Positions 7,981 to 15,168 of a stretch of 64,000 nucleotides of DNA are shown here, piece after piece; position 1 is the first letter of the stretch, and each line of letters begins with the position of its first letter. The position numbers and the translations under genes were made by a program. A model generated the notes under the pieces. It saw only the letters and a list, made by a program, of their open reading frames with translations, made no database searches and was not told where the DNA came from. This DNA is from Vicinamibacteria bacterium (lineage in GTDB: Bacteria > Acidobacteriota > Vicinamibacteria > Vicinamibacterales > UBA8438): assembly GCA_022820825.1 (NCBI GenBank), contig JAJEEU010000091.1, positions 1 through 64,000 of the forward strand, written 5' to 3'.

Positions 7981-8919
7981 CTAGGGCTCCAGGACGACCT
8001 TGATGGCGCCCGCGGCGCGGTCCGCGGCGGTGGCGAACGCTTCGGGCGCGGCGTCCAGCGGGAAGCGGTGGGTGATGATGGCGGCGGGCAGCTCCGGGAG
8101 CTGCGCGAGCACGCCCGCCGCGGTATCCACGTCGCGGCCGGGGCCGGAGCGTCCGTACGTCATGGACGGCACAATCCGTATCTCCTTCACGCAGACGTCC
8201 ATGGCCGGGAGCTCCATTCCGGCCCAATAGGTGCCGAGCAGCAGCATGGTGCCGCCGGGCCGGCAGCGGGCCGCCGCGTCGGCCAGCGCCGACGACGTGC
8301 CCGCGGCGTCCACCACCACGTCGTACGGCTCGTCGGTCAGGGGCGCCGCGCCCAGGCGGGCCGCGGCTTCCTTCTGCGCGTCGTGGCGCGCGGACACGGC
8401 CGTCTCGCAGCCGGTCAGGCGGGCCACGGCGAGGGCCGTCTGCCCGATGGTGCCGCCGCCGATGACCGCGACCCGCATGCCGCCGCGCAGGCCGATCATG
8501 CGGAACCCGTGCACGGCAATGGCTATCGGCTCCACCAGGCAGGCGTCCCGGACGTCGACGCCCGTAGGCAGCGGCACCACGGCCTCCGGCCACATGAGCA
8601 CCTCGTCGGCCATGCCGCCGTCGCGCGAGATGCCGGCGATGTCGGCCAGGTTGGCCGGGCAGCGGTTGTAGTCTCCGGTCCGGCACAGGTCGCAGTCGCC
8701 GCAGCCGTGGAGGGGCTCCACGGCCACCGGGCGGCCGTCCTCCAGCCAGCCGGCGAACTCGTGCCCGATCGTGTAGGGGCCGAGCATGCCCAGGTCCAGC
8801 ATGTGCAGGTCGGAGCCGCACACGCCCGCCGAGGCCGTCTTGATCCGCACTCCCTCCCCCGCGGGGGCCGCCAGATCCACGACCTTCGCGCGCCCGTCGA
8901 CACAACGCACTGCTCTCAC
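7981..8919 (-). CDS. Zinc-dependent alcohol dehydrogenase, MDR superfamily
   Basis: NAD(P)-dependent medium-chain dehydrogenase of 312 aa, on the short side for the family. The N-terminal catalytic domain has the catalytic zinc ligands C34 and the H53-E54 pair (IGHEFAG), and the four-cysteine structural zinc loop CGDCDLCRTGDYNRC (C73, C76, C79, C87). The Rossmann domain starts near residue 148 with VAVIGGGTIGQTAL. Relatives include sorbitol and threonine dehydrogenases; I cannot decide the substrate. It is the first gene of a leftward set (then lipoprotein, FAD/Fe-S oxidoreductase, FmdB) and is divergent from the aminotransferase at 8987, sharing a 67-bp promoter region. Confidence 0.9.
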   Translation of the reverse strand: MRAVRCVDGRAKVVDLAAPAGEGVRIKTASAGVCGSDLHMLDLGMLGPYTIGHEFAGWLEDGRPVAVEPLHGCGDCDLCRTGDYNRCPANLADIAGISRDGGMADEVLMWPEAVVPLPTGVDVRDACLVEPIAIAVHGFRMIGLRGGMRVAVIGGGTIGQTALAVARLTGCETAVSARHDAQKEAAARLGAAPLTDEPYDVVVDAAGTSSALADAAARCRPGGTMLLLGTYWAGMELPAMDVCVKEIRIVPSMTYGRSGPGRDVDTAAGVLAQLPELPAAIITHRFPLDAAPEAFATAADRAAGAIKVVLEP

Positions 8920-8986
8920 TGCGCCATCTCCTTCCTCTCTTCAATCCGCGCGCCCGTGATATCCCACTAACATTACATTACGCCCG

Positions 8987-10153
8987 ATGACCTTTCGCAG
9001 CGGCCGGCACTTCCTGCAGGTGCCGGGCCCGTCCAACGTGCCGGACCGCGTGTTGCGCGCGATGGCGGCGCCCACCATCGACCACCGCGGGCCGGAGTTC
9101 CGGGAGCTGGCGCGCGAGGTGCTCGACGGGCTGGCCGGCGTCGTCGGGACCACGCAGCCGGTGGTCGTCTACCCGGCGTCCGGCACCGGCGCCTGGGAAG
9201 CCGCGCTGGCGAACACGCTGTCACCGGGCGACCGCGTGCTGATGGCGGAGACCGGCCATTTCGCGACGGTCTGGAAGCAGGTGGCGCTGCAGCTCGGCCT
9301 GGAGCCGATCTTCCTGCCCGGCGACTGGCGGCGCGGCGTCGACGCGGCGGCGGTGGAGACACGGCTCGCGGAGGACGGCGCGGGAACCATCAAGGCGGTG
9401 TGCATCGTCCACAACGAGACGTCGACCGGCGTCACCAGCGACGTCCCGGCCGTCCGCAGCGCCATGGACGCCGCGGGCCACCCCGCGCTGTTGCTGGTCG
9501 ACACCATCTCGTCGCTCGCCTCCATCGACTACCGGCATGACGAGTGGGGGGTCGACGTAACCATCGGCGCGTCGCAGAAGGGATTGATGCTGCCGCCCGG
9601 CCTCAGCCTCAACGCCGTGAGCGCGAAGGCGCTGGCCGCGCACGAGGCGGCCCGGCTGCCGCGCAACTACTGGAGCTGGACCCCGATCATCGCCGCCAAC
9701 CGCAGCGGCGTGTTTCCGTACACCCCGCCCACCAACCTGCTGTTCGGGCTCCGCGAGGCGCTGCGGATGGTGGCCGCGGAAGGGCTGCCACAGGTCATCA
9801 GCCGGCACGCCCGCCACGCGGAGGCCACGCGCGCCGCCGTGCGCGCGTGGGGCCTGGAGCTGCTGTGCGCCAACCCCGCCGAGTACAGCGCTTCCGTTAC
9901 CGCGGTGCTGATGCCGGACGGCCACGACGCCGGCCACCTGCTCGACCTCGTGCTCGACCGTTTCGACATGGCGCTCGGCATCGGACTGGGGCGCTTGGCC
10001 GGCAAGGCGTTCCGCATCGGCCACCTGGGACACTTCAACGACCTCAGCCTGGTCGGCACGCTCGGCGGCGTTGAGATGGGGCTTGAACTCGCCAACGTCC
10101 CGCACAAGAGCGGCGGCGTGCAGGCCGCCATGGCGCACCTGGCCGGAGCCTGA
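8987..10153 (+). CDS. Class V aminotransferase, serine/alanine-glyoxylate type
   Basis: PLP enzyme of 388 aa resembling serine-glyoxylate and alanine-glyoxylate aminotransferases, which move an amino group onto glyoxylate to make glycine. It starts HFLQVPGPSNVPDRVL, as in SgaA, and has YPASGTGAWEA for cofactor-phosphate contact (61-72). The invariant Asp is in LLVDTISSLA (near 172) and the Schiff-base lysine is K198 in GASQKGLMLPPG. ATG 8987 gives the expected N-terminus; the leader just before it has no clear Shine-Dalgarno sequence. It is divergent from the zinc alcohol dehydrogenase. Together with the FAD/Fe-S hydroxyacid oxidase next door it would fit glycolate to glyoxylate to glycine metabolism; that link is inference. 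Confidence 0.88.
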   Translation: MTFRSGRHFLQVPGPSNVPDRVLRAMAAPTIDHRGPEFRELAREVLDGLAGVVGTTQPVVVYPASGTGAWEAALANTLSPGDRVLMAETGHFATVWKQVALQLGLEPIFLPGDWRRGVDAAAVETRLAEDGAGTIKAVCIVHNETSTGVTSDVPAVRSAMDAAGHPALLLVDTISSLASIDYRHDEWGVDVTIGASQKGLMLPPGLSLNAVSAKALAAHEAARLPRNYWSWTPIIAANRSGVFPYTPPTNLLFGLREALRMVAAEGLPQVISRHARHAEATRAAVRAWGLELLCANPAEYSASVTAVLMPDGHDAGHLLDLVLDRFDMALGIGLGRLAGKAFRIGHLGHFNDLSLVGTLGGVEMGLELANVPHKSGGVQAAMAHLAGA

Positions 10154-10190
10154 GCAGCGGAACCCGCTTCAACTTCTCACCCGCTGCTGG

Positions 10191-10203
10191 TATATTAAAC
10201 ACA
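10191..10203 (+). promoter_or_regulatory. Candidate -10 box of vapBC; transcript possibly leaderless
   Basis: TATATT at 10191-10196 stands out in GC-rich sequence and lies only 6 nt before the vapB ATG (10203). A weak -35 (TTCAAC, 10168-10173) is 17 bp upstream. If used, transcription would start at or within a base or two of the ATG. No Shine-Dalgarno sequence is visible, which agrees with leaderless translation. Confidence 0.35.
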
Positions 10204-10451
10204 TGAAACGCACAAATCTTGTGCTTGATGGCGACCTCCTGGAGGAAGCCCAGCGGCTCAGCGGAGAGCGCACATACTCGAAGACCGTAGACCGGGCGCT
10301 GGCCGACTTCGTGCGACGGGCGCGCGCCGGACGCATCCTTGAGTTGGCCGGATCCGGTCTCTGGGAAGGCGATCTGGCCGCGATGCGTAACGACGAGCCG
10401 CGCCGGGGGCCGGGTGCGGATCGTTCCGGGGCCGACGGTGTATCTGGTTGA
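10203..10451 (+). CDS. vapB: Type II antitoxin, VapB family
   Basis: Short antitoxin of 82 aa that should bind and neutralise the downstream PIN-domain RNase and repress its own operon. The N-terminal part, MKRTNLVLDGDLLEEAQRLS, is a ribbon-helix-helix-like DNA-binding segment typical of VapB proteins of the MRTTL(x)ID(x)ELL type. ALADFVRRARAGRILELAGSG matches the usual toxin-contacting linker, followed by W (GLWEGDL). The end of vapB overlaps the start of vapC by 38 nt, a normal arrangement for stoichiometric, coupled production. Confidence 0.85.
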   Translation: MKRTNLVLDGDLLEEAQRLSGERTYSKTVDRALADFVRRARAGRILELAGSGLWEGDLAAMRNDEPRRGPGADRSGADGVSG

Positions 10452-10836
10452 CACCTCGGTCTGGATCGAGACGTTCCGGCGCACGCCGCGCATCCGGTTT
10501 CGGGAGTTGGCTGATCTCGATGAGATAGTGCTTTGCCTGCCCATCCTGCAGGAGGTGCTGCAGGGCTTTCGCGACGAGCGAGCTTTCCGGATTGCGCAGC
10601 GGGCGTTGCTGGCGTTGCCGATAGTCGAAGCGCCGCTCGAAACAGCGGTGTATGAACAGGCAGTCGATCTGTACAGACTCGCGCGCCGAACCGGCGTGAC
10701 GATTCGATCGAGCGTTGACTGCCTGATCGCGGTCTGCGCCATCCGCAACGACCTGACGCTGCTGCACCACGACCGCGACTTCGACATGCTGGCGCGCATC
10801 ACGCCGCTCCAATCACGCGATGTGCTGGCAAGGTAG
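10414..10836 (+). CDS. vapC: PIN-domain RNase toxin, VapC family
   Basis: Mg2+-dependent single-strand ribonuclease; VapC toxins commonly cleave tRNA or rRNA loops. GTG 10414 is preferred because a GGGGG run lies a few bases upstream and it begins just before the first beta-strand; GTG 10438 is the alternative. The protein is 140 aa with the four PIN acidic positions visible: D13 (VYLVDTSVW), E47 (PILQEVLQ), D102 (SSVDCLIA) and D120 or D122 (LHHDRDFDML). It overlaps vapB. The toxin appears intact. Confidence 0.87.
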   Translation: MRIVPGPTVYLVDTSVWIETFRRTPRIRFRELADLDEIVLCLPILQEVLQGFRDERAFRIAQRALLALPIVEAPLETAVYEQAVDLYRLARRTGVTIRSSVDCLIAVCAIRNDLTLLHHDRDFDMLARITPLQSRDVLAR

Positions 10837-10866
10837 TCGCGTCTTCAACTGACCGGGGCATGACGG

Positions 10867-11274
10867 CTACCAGACGGTGCGGACCGACGACGACTCGGCG
10901 ATCTTGCGGTCGCCGGTGACGAGCGGGAGGTCGAGCAGGCGGGCGGCGGCAACTATCAGGGGGTCGAACGGGTCGCCGTGCGGCCCCTGCTCGGCGGCCA
11001 GGAGCACCTGCTCGACGCTGAGCTCCAGCGGGTGGTATGCCGGATTGCTGAACAGGTCCTCGGCGAAGCCGGCCAGCGGGCGCCCGAGATCGATATGGCC
11101 CCGCCGCGCCAGGAGACCGATCTCCCACAGCACCGTGACCGGAACGTAGACGATTGCGTTCCGCGCCTCGCAGGCCGTGAAGAACGCCGCCGCCCGCCGG
11201 CCCAGGCGCCTGTCGCGGGCGGCATGGTACAAGAGGGCCTGCGTGTCGCACACGGCAGCCGCGATCCGGGGCAC
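10867..11274 (-). CDS. PIN-domain RNase toxin (second TA module)
   Basis: Second, distinct PIN protein of 135 aa, of the HGDPFDPLIVAAA subgroup (COG3744-like). Acidic residues are D10 (AVCDTQALL), E51 (TVLWEIGLL), D104 (DPFDPLI) and D122 (LVTGDRKI). GTG 11274 is chosen because it lies 5 nt downstream of the antitoxin stop and directly precedes the first PIN strand. The frame stays open further upstream, but that extension would read across the antitoxin gene. It converges on vapC with 30 bp between stops, so two unrelated toxins sit tail to tail. Confidence 0.82.
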   Translation of the reverse strand: MPRIAAAVCDTQALLYHAARDRRLGRRAAAFFTACEARNAIVYVPVTVLWEIGLLARRGHIDLGRPLAGFAEDLFSNPAYHPLELSVEQVLLAAEQGPHGDPFDPLIVAAARLLDLPLVTGDRKIAESSSVRTVW

Positions 11275-11279
11275 GACGG

Positions 11280-11567
11280 CTACCGGGACTCCGCCGGCCC
11301 CGGCCTGCCGGGCGCAGCCGACTTGCCGCGGCGCACGCCGTTCAACAGCGCGCGGATCTCCCGATCCGCGGCGGCAGGATCGTAGTTGCGCAGGTCGATC
11401 GTGCCGGCGACCGAGCGCGTGGCGGCCCCGAAACGCCGGCCCACGGCGCGCGCCTCGCTCACCAGCTCGTTGACGATACGGCTGACGTTGCGGCCGGCTC
11501 CGGCCTGCGCACGCAGCCAGATCAGGTTGTCGACGTCGAGCGTCACCGAGACAGCGCGCTTTGGCAT
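11280..11567 (-). CDS. Probable antitoxin of the second PIN module
   Basis: A 95-aa protein beginning MPKRAVSVTLDVDNLIWLRAQ, which reads as a ribbon-helix-helix strand (VSVTLDVDN) followed by helices with NVSRIVNELVSEAR, the usual second RHH helix. The C-terminal half (TIDLRNYDPAAADREIRALL) is the likely toxin-binding tail. It is immediately upstream of the PIN toxin with a 5-nt gap, the standard antitoxin-first order. I cannot name a specific family; the assignment relies on the N-terminal pattern and the context. Confidence 0.72.
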   Translation of the reverse strand: MPKRAVSVTLDVDNLIWLRAQAGAGRNVSRIVNELVSEARAVGRRFGAATRSVAGTIDLRNYDPAAADREIRALLNGVRRGKSAAPGRPGPAESR

Positions 11568-11975
11568 GCGACGGATAGGCGTAGAGTGGACTGGTCCCGC
11601 GCGCGAGCCGCTGCACGGGCGGCGCGCCTTCGTCTCTGAAACACACGAACCGCGCGAATGTTGCGCACGGCGCCGGGATCCGCCGGGCAACCGCCTCCGC
11701 GCGGTGCGACAACGTCACGGTACATCCCCATCTTGAGACGCACGATCCGGGCCAACCTCACTCCGCAACCGCCCGACCCTCCGCCGCCGCCGGCCGCCGT
11801 GGTTGGAAACAACTTGAATCACTAGCGTTAGACGATGGCGCCGGCGCCTTTGGCGGCGTCGCCGCAGGCATGTGACAGGCCGCGGCCTCCGGTTGGTACG
11901 CAATAATTGCCACCATCGACTCGCCGCCCGTTGGCAAGTTCTGCCAAGCAGGCCATGCGAGCCCGATGGTGACCA
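11568..11975. other. Intergenic region without recognisable genes
   Basis: 408 bp between the second antitoxin (leftward) and the secreted nuclease (rightward). The only structure I can point to is a small inverted repeat TTGGCA-AGTTC-TGCCAA near 11934-11950, a GGCGCCGGCGCC palindrome near 11837-11850 and a GACCAGT doublet overlapping the nuclease start. No convincing promoter or RNA gene is visible. Confidence 0.5.
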
Positions 11976-12650
11976 GTGACCAGTCGTTTCGCGGCCGTCC
12001 GTGCCGTCCCGCTGCTTGCCGCTGCCGCCCTGACGCTGGGGCCGGCGCCAGGCGCCGCCCAGCTCGTCGAGCGGGTCGTCGACGGCGACACGATCATCGT
12101 CCAGGGTGTCGGCCGCGTACGCCTGATCGGCGTCGATACGCCGGAGACGGTCGATCCCCGCCGGCCGGTGGAGTGCTTCGGCAAGGAGGCGAGCGCCTTC
12201 ACGAAGCGGCTGCTCGAGGGACAGCGCGCGCGGCTGGAGTACGACCGGGACCGGACCGACCGCTACGGGCGCACGCTGGCCTACGTCTACCTGCCGAACG
12301 GCACGTTCGCCAATGCGGAGATCGTCCGGCAGGGATACGGCCACGCCTACACGCGGTTCCCGTTCCGCTACCTCGACGAGTTCCGGCAGTACGAGCGCGA
12401 GGCCCGGCAGGGGGAGCGTGGTCTGTGGGGCGCGAAGTGCGCGGACGCGCCGTCGGGGCGCGCGGCAAGCCGACCGTCCGCCACGAGGCGGTCAGGCGGA
12501 TCCGCCGCGCTGCAACGCTACGACGACAACGGCAACGGCCGGATCACCTGCGCCGAGGCGCGGCGGCACGGTATCGCGCCGGTGCCGCGGGGCCACCCCG
12601 CGTATCCCTACATGCGCGACGCGGACGGCGACGGCGTCGTCTGCGAGTGA
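11976..12650 (+). CDS. Secreted thermonuclease (SNase fold) with Excalibur-like C-terminal motif
   Basis: Ca2+-dependent nuclease of the staphylococcal nuclease family, predicted to be exported: residues 1-28 are a signal peptide ending GAAQ. The SNase domain spans about 30-155. It has DGDT (36-39), R49 in RVRLIGVDTPE with D54 and E57, and TDRYGR with R99; these match SNase Asp21, Arg35, Asp40, Glu43 and Arg87. After a short Ser/Arg linker, residues about 185-224 carry two Asp-rich loops (YDDNGNGRITCAEA and MRDADGDGVVCE) with paired cysteines, as in Excalibur/EF-hand-like Ca2+-binding modules. The start is GTG 11976. It probably acts in the periplasm or outside the cell on DNA or RNA. Confidence 0.9.
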   Translation: MTSRFAAVRAVPLLAAAALTLGPAPGAAQLVERVVDGDTIIVQGVGRVRLIGVDTPETVDPRRPVECFGKEASAFTKRLLEGQRARLEYDRDRTDRYGRTLAYVYLPNGTFANAEIVRQGYGHAYTRFPFRYLDEFRQYEREARQGERGLWGAKCADAPSGRAASRPSATRRSGGSAALQRYDDNGNGRITCAEARRHGIAPVPRGHPAYPYMRDADGDGVVCE

Positions 12651-12661
12651 CGCCGGCTCCC

Positions 12662-14317
12662 CTACTCCCGCAGCGCGAAGACGAACAGGCCGTTGCCGGC
12701 GGCGACGGCGACGAACTGCTCGCCGTCCACGGCGTAGCTGATCGGGCCGTTGGCGATCATGCCGCCCAGCGTGGCCTTCCAGAGCAGGTTGCCTTCGCGC
12801 GCGTCGAGGGCGTGGAAGTACCCCTCGCGGCCGCCCGTGAACAGCACGTCGGTGGCCGTGGTGAGCACCCCGCTGCTGGTGACGTCGGTCATCTCGTACT
12901 TCCAGCGCTCCTCACCGGTCGCGGGATCGAGCGCGATAACGGCGCCGGTGCCCGCGGCCTCCGTCCAGTTGTTGATCACCCCGCGCTGCAGCCCGGGGAT
13001 CACGTTGTCGGGGTCGTCCGGCGCCGGCAGGCCGCCGAGGAATATCCGGCCGCGCTCGTACTCCGCTTCCTGCGGTATGAAGCGCGAGCCGTACGCCTCC
13101 CAGGCCGACAGGTAGAACAGGCGCGTCGACGGGCTGTAGGACGGCGAGTACCAGTTGGTGCCGCCCTGGACGCCGGGATAGGTCGTGGCGCCCGGCGGCT
13201 GCGGCGTCATCACGGGTCGCCCGGCGTCGTCGAGCCCTTCGGCCCAGTTCAGGAAGACGTACGGCTGGCCGTTGATGAAGCGGCCGGTGGTGCGGTCGAG
13301 CACGTAGAAGAAGCCGTTGCGGTTGGCCCAGAACATCAGCGGCAGCGTGCCGCCGCCCTGCGCCGGGTAGTCCACCAGCACCGGAACCTGCACCGAGTCG
13401 TAGTCGTACGGATCGTTCGGCGTGAACTGGAAGTGCCAGGCCAGCTCGCCGGTATCCGGGTCGAGCGCGACCACGGAAGAGGAGTACAGGTTGTCGCCCG
13501 GCCGCTGCGCCGGGTTCCAGTCGGGCCCGGGGTTGCCGGTGCCCCAGTAGACCAGATCCGCCTGGGCGTCGTAGGAGCCGGTCAGCCAGGCCGGCGCGCC
13601 GCCGGTGCGCCAGGCGTCGTTCTCCCACGTCTCGTGTCCCGGCTCGCCGGGTCCCGGAATGGTGTAGAACTTCCAGACCTCCTCGCCGGTTTCCGCGTCG
13701 TAGGCCGAGATGAAGCCGCGGATGCCGAACTCCCCGCCGGCGATACCGACGATCACCTTGTCCTTCACGATGAGCGGGGCGAGCGTCAGCGCGTGCCCAT
13801 CCTCGGGATCGCCGACGGCGGTCTTCCAGATCGGCTTGCCGCTCACGGTATCGATCGCGATCAGTTGCGCGTCGATGGTGCCCATGTAGAGCGTGTCGCC
13901 CAGGATGGCCAGACCCCGGTTCACCCGGCCGCAGCAGGGTCGCGACGTCGGCGCGGGCGTGTACTCGTAGCGCCAGAACACGCGGCCGAGCGCGGCGTCG
14001 AGCGCGACGACCGTATTCGGCGGCTCGGTGAGGTACATGACGCCGTCCACTACCAGGGGCGTCGTCTGGAACACCTGCAGGGACTGCGCCTGGAACACCC
14101 AGCGCACCTCCAGGTCGTCGACGTTGTCCGGCGTGATCCGGTCGAGCGCCGTGTGGCGGTTGCTGTGGTAGCCGCCCGAGTAGGTCAGCCAGTTGTGCGG
14201 CTCGGCCGCCGCGTCGAGCAGCCGCTCGAACGTCACGCCGCCGCCCTGCGCCTGGACCAGCGCGGCGGAGGCCAGCAGCAGGCCGGCGAGGAACGTGCAT
14301 TGCGCAAGCCGCTTCAT
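12662..14317 (-). CDS. PQQ-dependent alcohol dehydrogenase, lanthanide-type signature
   Basis: Periplasmic quinoprotein of 551 aa with a signal peptide (1-23, ending VQAQ) and an eight-bladed propeller of tryptophan-docking repeats. PQQ-site landmarks are the vicinal disulfide pair C128-C129 (RPCCGRVNRG), metal ligands E196 (GGEFGIRG) and N262 (GTGNPGPDWNP), catalytic D305 and R333 (WANRNG). D307 lies two residues after the catalytic Asp (PYDYDSV). Calcium enzymes such as MxaF have Ala there, while XoxF/ExaF-type lanthanide enzymes have Asp. ATG 14317 overlaps the stop of the upstream cytochrome gene (TGATG), so the two should be translationally coupled and the cytochrome is the likely electron acceptor. 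No PQQ biosynthesis genes are in the window. Confidence 0.9.
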   Translation of the reverse strand: MKRLAQCTFLAGLLLASAALVQAQGGGVTFERLLDAAAEPHNWLTYSGGYHSNRHTALDRITPDNVDDLEVRWVFQAQSLQVFQTTPLVVDGVMYLTEPPNTVVALDAALGRVFWRYEYTPAPTSRPCCGRVNRGLAILGDTLYMGTIDAQLIAIDTVSGKPIWKTAVGDPEDGHALTLAPLIVKDKVIVGIAGGEFGIRGFISAYDAETGEEVWKFYTIPGPGEPGHETWENDAWRTGGAPAWLTGSYDAQADLVYWGTGNPGPDWNPAQRPGDNLYSSSVVALDPDTGELAWHFQFTPNDPYDYDSVQVPVLVDYPAQGGGTLPLMFWANRNGFFYVLDRTTGRFINGQPYVFLNWAEGLDDAGRPVMTPQPPGATTYPGVQGGTNWYSPSYSPSTRLFYLSAWEAYGSRFIPQEAEYERGRIFLGGLPAPDDPDNVIPGLQRGVINNWTEAAGTGAVIALDPATGEERWKYEMTDVTSSGVLTTATDVLFTGGREGYFHALDAREGNLLWKATLGGMIANGPISYAVDGEQFVAVAAGNGLFVFALRE

Positions 14318-15117
14318 CAGCCCACCCCTTTCAGCGTCAGCAGGTACGCCAGGACGTCGGCGCGCTCCTGTTCCGTAAGCGTGTCGGCGTACGACGGCAT
14401 GGAAGATTCGGTGAGGATCTCGTACTCCCGGAGATCCGCCTTCACCAGCGAGACCAGCCGCTCGTTCTCGTCGACGATCTGGACGGTGTAGGTGTCCTCG
14501 TTCAGCCGCCGCCCTTCGTAGCGCGTCCCGTCGCCCGCGACGATCCGCACGGTACGGTTGATCGGGACCATGGCCTCCGTCGGATCGACCAGCGTCCCGG
14601 ACATGGCGCCGGCGGTGCGGTAATTCGCGATGTCGCTCAGGTCGGGGCCGGTGCGCGACCCCGCGCCGCCGATGCGGTGGCAGCTCGCGCAATCTCCCTT
14701 GCCGTTGTAGAGCGCCTCACCGCGCGCCGCGTCGCCGATCGTCGCGTCGCTCGCGTCGAGGCTGCCCATCATGCGCAGGTAGGCGACCAGACCGGCCAGC
14801 TCCGCCTCGTTGTAGTTGCCGGGCAGCATGGCCGTGTCGGGAATGCCGTTCGAGATGATCTGCTCCAGCTCATAGTCGGAGGACGCCGCGCGGAACTGTC
14901 CGGAGCGCAGGTTGACGCCGTCCACGCCGTCGCCCCCGGGACCGTGGCAACTGACGCAGTTGTCGCCGTAGAGGCTCATGCCGAAGTTGATGTCGGCCTG
15001 GGAATACTGCCCCACGTGCTCCTGCTGCGCGAGCGCGGTCCCGGACGCTGCCAGCGCGCCGGCCGCCGCAAGCACGGACGCGAGCACCAGGCGCCGGCCG
15101 AACCGCCGTTCTTCCAT
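14317..15117 (-). CDS. Di-haem c-type cytochrome, electron acceptor of the PQQ dehydrogenase
   Basis: Exported cytochrome of 266 aa. ATG 15117 gives a clean signal peptide (FGRRLVLASVLAAAGALAAS...ALAQ). Two haem c attachment motifs are present: CVSCH at 54-58 and CASCH at 143-147. M97 (in DTAMLPG) is the likely axial ligand of the first haem, and M240 (in SSMPSYADTLT) could serve the second. About 70 residues of beta-rich sequence (175-235, INRTVRIVAGDGTRYEGRRL) are inserted between the second CXXCH and its Met, a feature of cytochrome modules attached to membrane dehydrogenases. It is co-translated with the PQQ dehydrogenase through a stop/start overlap. Confidence 0.88.
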   Translation of the reverse strand: MEERRFGRRLVLASVLAAAGALAASGTALAQQEHVGQYSQADINFGMSLYGDNCVSCHGPGGDGVDGVNLRSGQFRAASSDYELEQIISNGIPDTAMLPGNYNEAELAGLVAYLRMMGSLDASDATIGDAARGEALYNGKGDCASCHRIGGAGSRTGPDLSDIANYRTAGAMSGTLVDPTEAMVPINRTVRIVAGDGTRYEGRRLNEDTYTVQIVDENERLVSLVKADLREYEILTESSMPSYADTLTEQERADVLAYLLTLKGVG

Positions 15118-15168
15118 GTATAGCCTCCCAAAGGGTCCGTTGCGCGCCATTCTACCGCCTGTGCCGCA

